NCBI GenBank assembly: GCA_038277395.1
Contig: CM076190.1
Coordinates: forward strand, 241,347,256-241,411,255
Source: Dryocosmus kuriphilus
Taxonomy: Eukaryota; Arthropoda; Insecta; Hymenoptera; Cynipidae
Length of the DNA stretch: 64,000 bases
Reading direction: 5' to 3'
Under the pieces are notes generated by a model that worked only from the letters and a program-made list of their open reading frames with translations, searched no databases and was not told the DNA's origin. This document shows positions 59,497 through 64,000 of this stretch, piece by piece. The stretch's first letter is position 1; the number at the start of each line of letters is the position of its first letter. A program made the position numbers and the translations under genes.

Positions 59497-60655
59497 TCTC
59501 GGTGTTTAACCTAAACAAAAAAGAAAATTAGCTACTTCATGATAATCCTATATTTCTTGGTTTTCATCTTCGAAGTTCTTATTTATAAGAAAATGCGATA
59601 CTTATAACATATCGCAAAATACAAACGCAATTTATAATGGATACTCATATTTATAATATTTCTTAATATAATAATAATTAGTGTTATTATTATTTTTTCT
59701 ATTCATAATTAATGCATAATAGATCCGGGGAATCAATACCGATATATTCACATGAATATAATTCACGTGAAATTTGCATAAAATTACACTCAATGTTCAC
59801 ATTAAGTTTTTAAATAAACAATGCTTGAAATGAATTCACATAAATTATAAAATACATATTTAGTCTTGACCTTGTTTATCCATGCCACGAATGAATCTGC
59901 ATGAAGTTTGCATAAATGTGTTAGATCCTCATATTTTGCATAAAATGAAGTACCTAAAGCATTGCGAAAATTTGGTGTTTTGTGTGTTTTCAGGTTGCGA
60001 GCACTATAGGGTTAATATAGGTTATAGATGGTCCAATTTGCCTTCACTATTGGCAGTTTGTTTTGGTCTCCAAATTTACGGATGCGATATGTATGAATTT
60101 ATAGTTTACGTTGCAAGACAAAAACGATGCACAATTTGAGAGTAACATTTTTTACATTATTTATAATTTTTTTATTACATAAATATTATTATTAATTCAA
60201 TTATTACGACTATATGAAACGGTACACATGCCGGGTACATCCACGAATTTGTGTATCATTCAGAACTTATTAAAAGAAACAATGTACAAACCTTTCTTGT
60301 GCTAAGTACATTTTTCTTAATCACTTTTTCACATTAAATACTTTCAAACCACACTGGAGTCTTTTCCCGATCGTTTTTTCCAACAACTTTATCCAAGCCA
60401 AATACGAGACTCTGACAGACAGTTCTTTATTAAAGAAAGCTCTTCGCGCATGAGCTAGCCCGAAATGGCCGCTCTTGGCGCGGACTACAAAATATTAAAA
60501 GGTATAGCAATTCCAAATCTTGATGAAATACACATCTGAATAGATAAGAATGTAGGGTGTTGATCATAGAATAAGAATAATATTTTTTGTAATAAGTATG
60601 TATGAACATTAAATAATATAGCTATTTATTCATCTGACGCGAGTGCAAAATTAGT
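59497..60655. other. Unassigned A+T-rich spacer
   Basis: No gene seen. The frame at 59882-60139 has no recognisable domain. Element ends of the neighbouring pogo-type gene could not be placed. Confidence 0.45.
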
Positions 60656-60688
60656 ACATGTGTGCAAATAGGAACATTTACTTTATGT
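60656..60688 (-). repeat. 33-bp inverted repeat, right copy
   Basis: On the minus strand it starts ACATAAAGTAAATGTTCC and ends TTTGCACACATGT, matching 48839-48871 in inverted orientation at 30 of 33 positions. It begins directly after the DNHTS codons of the pogo-type gene. Confidence 0.75.
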
Positions 60689-61698
60689 GATGTGTGATTA
60701 TCAAGAAGCAAGAGTGTCGGGTTGTCCAGTGTAGAGTGTGAGTGTGCAAGAAAATGTTCCATGTATTTAAAGAAAATTTCTTGCGTCATCCAGCCACCGT
60801 TTGCAAATCCAATTGACCCTGGTGTAGCATTGTCCATAAAACACGATTGCACTTTTTTGTATGGAAATAAAAACATGGGTGGAATTGAATTTCCCGCAGC
60901 ATTAACAGTTAAAACCATGCTGACCGAAGTACCTCTTTCTGCAGTTGCCACTTGTCCAACTCTTCTTGTTACTTTTGTTGTAATGACCTTATCGGTTCTG
61001 GTGAGTACCGTTGGAAACCCGGTTTCGTCCATATTGTAAATACAAGATGAATCAAATTTCATGCTGAGCATGTCATTCAGCTGATCGAAGTATTTTTTAA
61101 CATTTTCTTCGCAAAATCCTTTCACTCGATGTAATGATGTGTGCTCTGGTGTTCTCAAGCTCAGTTCTTTATTCCATGAATTTCTGGTACCACTTTTTAT
61201 CAGCCGAGTGATTATCGTTCCATTCTTGTAGACATTCAACTTGAAGTTTCAATGCGAAATCATACGCTAATTTTTTTAATCCCTTGATTGTCAATCCATA
61301 ATAAAAATCAGGGCACTTTTGAATATATTGGACGAGAGTGGTTTCTTGCAAGGGTGAGAAAATCTGTAAAAAAATATCACATATTAATTCATTATCAAAC
61401 TGAATCAGAAAAATCAGTAACGCACCATCTTTTTTATTGAAAGGCCTTTGTATGAAATTTTTTTTTTTAAAATAAAACAATCAATTCATCTTCTTTAATC
61501 GTGGAAAAAACAATATTTTCTTCTGTGTCCAATTTGGTAGGGTATCTTCTCAAATTATTCCTGGGTATTTCGAATTGTTTTCTTGCTGTTCAAAGTGCGA
61601 AATTATCTTTTTTCACAGCTTGTACGGCATTTGCCAACTTGGTAAAATCAATATTTGCAAAATCCGTTTTCCGTTTGTACAATGACATTCTAGAATAG
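60689..61698 (-). pseudogene. Pogo-type transposase, N-terminal half ending at the second catalytic Asp
   Basis: From ATG at about 61688 the frame starts MSLYKRKTDFANIDFTKLAN and has AVQAVKKDNFAL, then a TGA in the psq-type helix-turn-helix (TARKQFEIPRNNLRRY). A CENP-B-like second DNA-binding part follows (YYGLTIKGLKKLAYDFALKL), with a frame change near 61200. The DDE part has YNMDETGFPTV (Asp71 of the frame starting 61239), GTSVSMVLTVNAAGNSIPP and LLLLDNHTSH (Asp180). After this it runs into the 33-bp repeat and loses similarity to transposases; the third Asp is not here. The fragment at 48838-48453 supplies just the missing part. Confidence 0.8.
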
Positions 61699-62785
61699 AT
61701 AGATTTTTCGCCCCGGGATTCAGCTGACTATCGCTACGGCACTACACTCACTGTGTGTGGTTGACTGTGAACACTGTGTGTGAGTCACTCACCTGTGTCT
61801 GTTTCAACATTCATAAATATAAATTAATATGGTTTGTGCACAAATTTTAATAAAAAAAGTAAGTGTCCACCTTAGGGTAAAAAAAGTGTCCACCTTAGGG
61901 TCAGAACACAATTTCCTTAGCAAAAACGAAACAAATTATCTACTCGCAATATCATGCAAATCTGTTTAGAATATGTTTGTTTGGTACGTAGGCAGAGTAA
62001 AAAGGGTATTTACCTTTTCGGAAACACTGTTTTCGATCATTTAATCCCAGTTATTTGAAGGGGCTTCAAAACATTCGGAGTGATTTTCTCGTACTGTGTA
62101 GTGTAGCGGACAAACAGCCATGACTTGCCACTTCATGACGTAACTAAAAAACTGCGTATTCCCAGAATGTAATACCGACATGAAGCGCACAGTCCTACCA
62201 CCTGATAAAAAAAAATTTCCCAGAGTGTCCACCTTGGGAGGATGTTCACCTAAGTCATGCACATTTAGATATAATCCTTCAAAATATAATAAGAATGAGG
62301 AAAACATACCATTTGATAAAAGATTGTAAATTTTTACACTGTGTAATGCTTTTTCTGTCTCAGTCGAGAATTTGAAATCGGAGTAAAGTCGAAAACAACA
62401 TAGCATTCCTCACAATGTCAAATCAACCAAAAGATACGCAAACCAAAATATTGCTTGTAATGTGTATACAGTAAATTTAGATAAACATTATGGTTTGAGA
62501 ATATTTCAACCTGTAGATATTTAAGATGTAAGAGAGTAAACTAGTAAAAAAAGTAGTTAAAATTGTAAAAATATATCATCAAGTTAGCTAGGATAGCATC
62601 CTAGCCAGCTGGAAGGTGGACAAATACTTTCAAACCAACTTGTTAGGATTCTAATTTTAGAGGGAAGATAATATAAAGGTAAGCACATATTTGTGATGTG
62701 TTATAGAGAGGATTTTCTGGCAGTAAATTTGAAACAAGACAAAACTAGTACCCAAACAAAGCAAACTGTATGTATGTTTAAAAGG
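61699..62785. other. Spacer with repeated GTGTCCACCTTAGGG words
   Basis: GTGTCCACCTTAGGG occurs twice at about 61864 and 61887, a variant GTGTCCACCTTGGGA at about 62225, and an inverted variant near 62610. They lie upstream of the pogo-type N-terminus and could be subterminal transposase sites or remnants of a repeated exon. A 121-residue minus-strand frame (62406-62041) spans one of them and has no recognised domain. Confidence 0.45.
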
Positions 62786-62788
62786 TTA

Positions 62789-63110
62789 GGTATATTGCAG
62801 AACCATGTCATAGGCAGGATTGAAAAAAATTAGATCTGTGGTTTTGTTAATTTTATTGCTTTCTTTTTTATTAAAAAGCATTTCAGCAAAAAGCCTTTTA
62901 TATAAGTTTGGTTCCTTATGAAGAATTTTAATATCATTCCAATTTATAAATGAAGAATTGCCGTTATGGTCGTTGTGAATATGTTTAGCTGCTTCTTTGT
63001 GATTATTAGGGTAGTGATTTATATTGTTTTTATGTTCATTCATTCAAGTTTGTAAAGTTCTCTTAGTTTGGCCAATGTACGGTTTTCCACAAGAGCAAGA
63101 AATTTTTTAA
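62789..63110 (-). pseudogene. Penelope-like element fragment: GIY-YIG endonuclease domain
   Basis: The minus strand reads ISCSCGKPYIGQTKRTLQT, a TGA, then MNEHKNNINH in the same frame, and later NWNDIKILHKEPNLYKRLFA. This is the order of the GIY-YIG nuclease found in Penelope-like retroelements: Cys pair, YIGQT, R-x-x-EH and the WD-x-IKIL...EP...KR block. The TGA replaces what is normally Arg in the RxxEH motif. The reverse transcriptase part is not present on either side, so this is a short remnant. The enzyme would nick target DNA for priming. Confidence 0.8.
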
Positions 63111-63167
63111 ATAGAATTGTATTGATTTTATTTGTCAATTTATTTGTCAATAAATTTGATTATGAAC

Positions 63168-63198
63168 CTGAAGAGGTTGTCTTGAAGAGGCAACGAAA
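63168..63198 (+). ncRNA. Hammerhead-like core (CTGAAGA...GAAA) near the Penelope fragment
   Basis: CTGAAGA (63168-63174) fits the hammerhead consensus CUGANGA. It is followed by a possible stem GTTGTC/GGCAAC with loop TTGAAGA (with one G-U pair) and by GAAA (63195-63198), in the right order for stem II and the second core box. A further hairpin with GTTG/CAAC follows. I could not place a convincing cleavage triplet, and the strand is opposite to the GIY-YIG frame. Penelope-like elements are known to carry hammerhead ribozymes. Confidence 0.3.
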
Positions 63199-63398
63199 CG
63201 TTGTTCAACATGAACTAATATACTAAATTTCTAAATGAACTTATTTGTCTGGATGAATTGCCTTTCAATTCTATAATTTACCATCCCGGACGTTAAATAC
63301 ATAACAAGATATATTCTTGTTTTGACTTATTGAATACTTATTGATTAGCTGACCCCCTGAAAATCTCAGGTAAATATTTTCTTCTTGCAGAATTTGCT

Positions 63399-63815
63399 AT
63401 GAGGTCATCAGTCAACTCACCGCCAAGGGAGCCGCCGTGCCCCTCCTTTCATCTTGATATTATCTTATACGAAAAACCGCAAGGAAATTATAAATATTTA
63501 CCAATTAGTTTATTTGAGGTAGCAGTAGAGGGGGAAGGAGATAACAGATAAATAGTTTGTAGAGTTCTAGAGGGTAATTTGTGTCCATTCGTGGAGTATA
63601 TAGGGCATGAATTCTTTGAAAGAGTTAAGATACGCACTCAGAACGACAACCCTGTAGAAATTCCGGCTGAAGATCCTCTGACTCAACGGTGCTTCCGCCC
63701 ATATTTGGAGACAGAAAACATTCATTTTGCCGAGAGTGCGAAGTTGAGAATGAGAAACCACCTAATTGAACATGGCAAGCCTAAAGGTGATCAAGTTGCC
63801 CCTTATCCATATTAA
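63399..63815 (+). pseudogene. Unrecognised ORF with one in-frame stop
   Basis: A good acceptor, TATTTTCTTCTTGCAG, ends at 63390, and an ATG follows at 63399. The frame reads MRSSVNSPPREPPCPSFHLD onward to TAA at 63549-63551, then continues in the same frame to TAA at 63813-63815. The second part has a balanced composition (FVEYIGHEFFERVKIRTQND, LETENIHFAESAKLRMRNHL) unlike the A+T noise around it. I do not recognise the family. It could be the last exon of a retrotransposon or gene fragment with a nonsense change, or two unrelated open stretches. Confidence 0.4.
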
Positions 63816-64000
63816 GAAAAAAATTTTCCAAGGCTGTCCCTGAATAGCGCAAGGTTTGCGCCTGGTTAGACCTATATTTTGCCCAACTCGACACATGATT
63901 GCGTCAGGATTGATCCATGATTGTACCAATTGCGGTCCACAATTGTGCAAGTTTTGCAGCATGATTGCGCCAAATTTGTTCCAGGATTGGACCAGGTTTG
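63816..64000. repeat. Degenerate short tandem repeat at right edge
   Basis: Words of the type CATGATTGCGCCA, CAGGATTGRWCCA and CAATTGYGGTCCA recur every 15-20 bases from about 63880 to the window end. Too diverged for a fixed period. Confidence 0.6.

Noticed and set aside
59882..60139. 85-residue plus-strand frame
   Set aside because: No family resemblance, no promoter or splice context, A+T-rich surroundings.
60656..61239. A giant GT-AG intron between the two pogo halves
   Set aside because: A GTAAAT donor exists at the N-side break, but the candidate acceptor on the C side joins out of frame, and the inverted 33-bp repeats are better explained by insertion or rearrangement.
62041..62406. 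121-residue minus-strand frame
   Set aside because: No domain recognised and it spans a repeated non-coding word; kept only as part of a spacer.

Overview
This 64 kb window is eukaryotic repeat-rich DNA, most likely from an insect and perhaps a hymenopteran. The evidence is the set of Ty3/gypsy, BEL/Pao, hAT, pogo-type, Penelope-type and non-LTR elements, arthropod-type TATA + TCAGTT promoter geometry, very high A+T, and no bacterial-style operons. I see no conserved single-copy housekeeping gene. The best coding candidate is a 5-exon gene for an OB-fold (RPA-like) protein at 54.0-55.2 kb, reconstructed here from splice sites.

Layout. 1-3980: 5' part of a Ty3/gypsy retrotransposon on the minus strand (LTR, PBS, gag, protease, RT, RNase H; it runs off the left edge). 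4983-44228: about 23 kb of an A+T-rich satellite (monomer about 70-85 bp) in four blocks, broken up by later insertions: a tRNA-derived SINE (5692-6039, 14-bp TSD), a 3.5 kb DNA transposon with 440-bp terminal inverted repeats and an unusual transposase (9842-13362, TSD TAA), a MITE (14776-15034, TSD TA) and a BEL/Pao element (32198-40730, 1.42 kb LTRs, TSD AAAAT). Between satellite blocks 2 and 3 lie several unrelated tandem repeats: a 39-bp minisatellite, a 135-150-bp repeat, and an 83-bp repeat carrying perfect heat-shock elements. The last runs straight into a well-formed TATA/Inr core promoter and a tandemly repeated transcribed region that is cut off by a 500-N assembly gap (26170-26669).

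44.2-64 kb: a mosaic of broken transposons. It holds a 5'-truncated non-LTR element (to about 46.68 kb), two halves of one pogo-type transposase (61.7-60.69 kb and 48.84-46.8 kb), a non-autonomous hAT with perfect 8-bp TSD (50105-51300), a Helitron-like unit with tandem terminal hairpins enclosing the OB-fold gene, a second pogo-type transposase with a Asp-to-Asn change at a catalytic position (57.3-59.5 kb), a Penelope-type GIY-YIG fragment (62.8-63.1 kb) and an unrecognised ORF with one internal stop near the right edge.

How it fits together. The satellite is the oldest layer; transposons with clean target duplications cut it at fixed places in the monomer, so the insertions can be ordered. 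The two pogo halves lie on the same strand in the right order, are missing complementary parts of the catalytic domain, and both breakpoints carry copies of one 33-bp sequence in inverted orientation, 11.85 kb apart. Most coding breaks sit in homopolymer runs, so some may be assembly errors rather than real mutations. Nothing here was tested by database search; all family names come from motifs read in the sequence.
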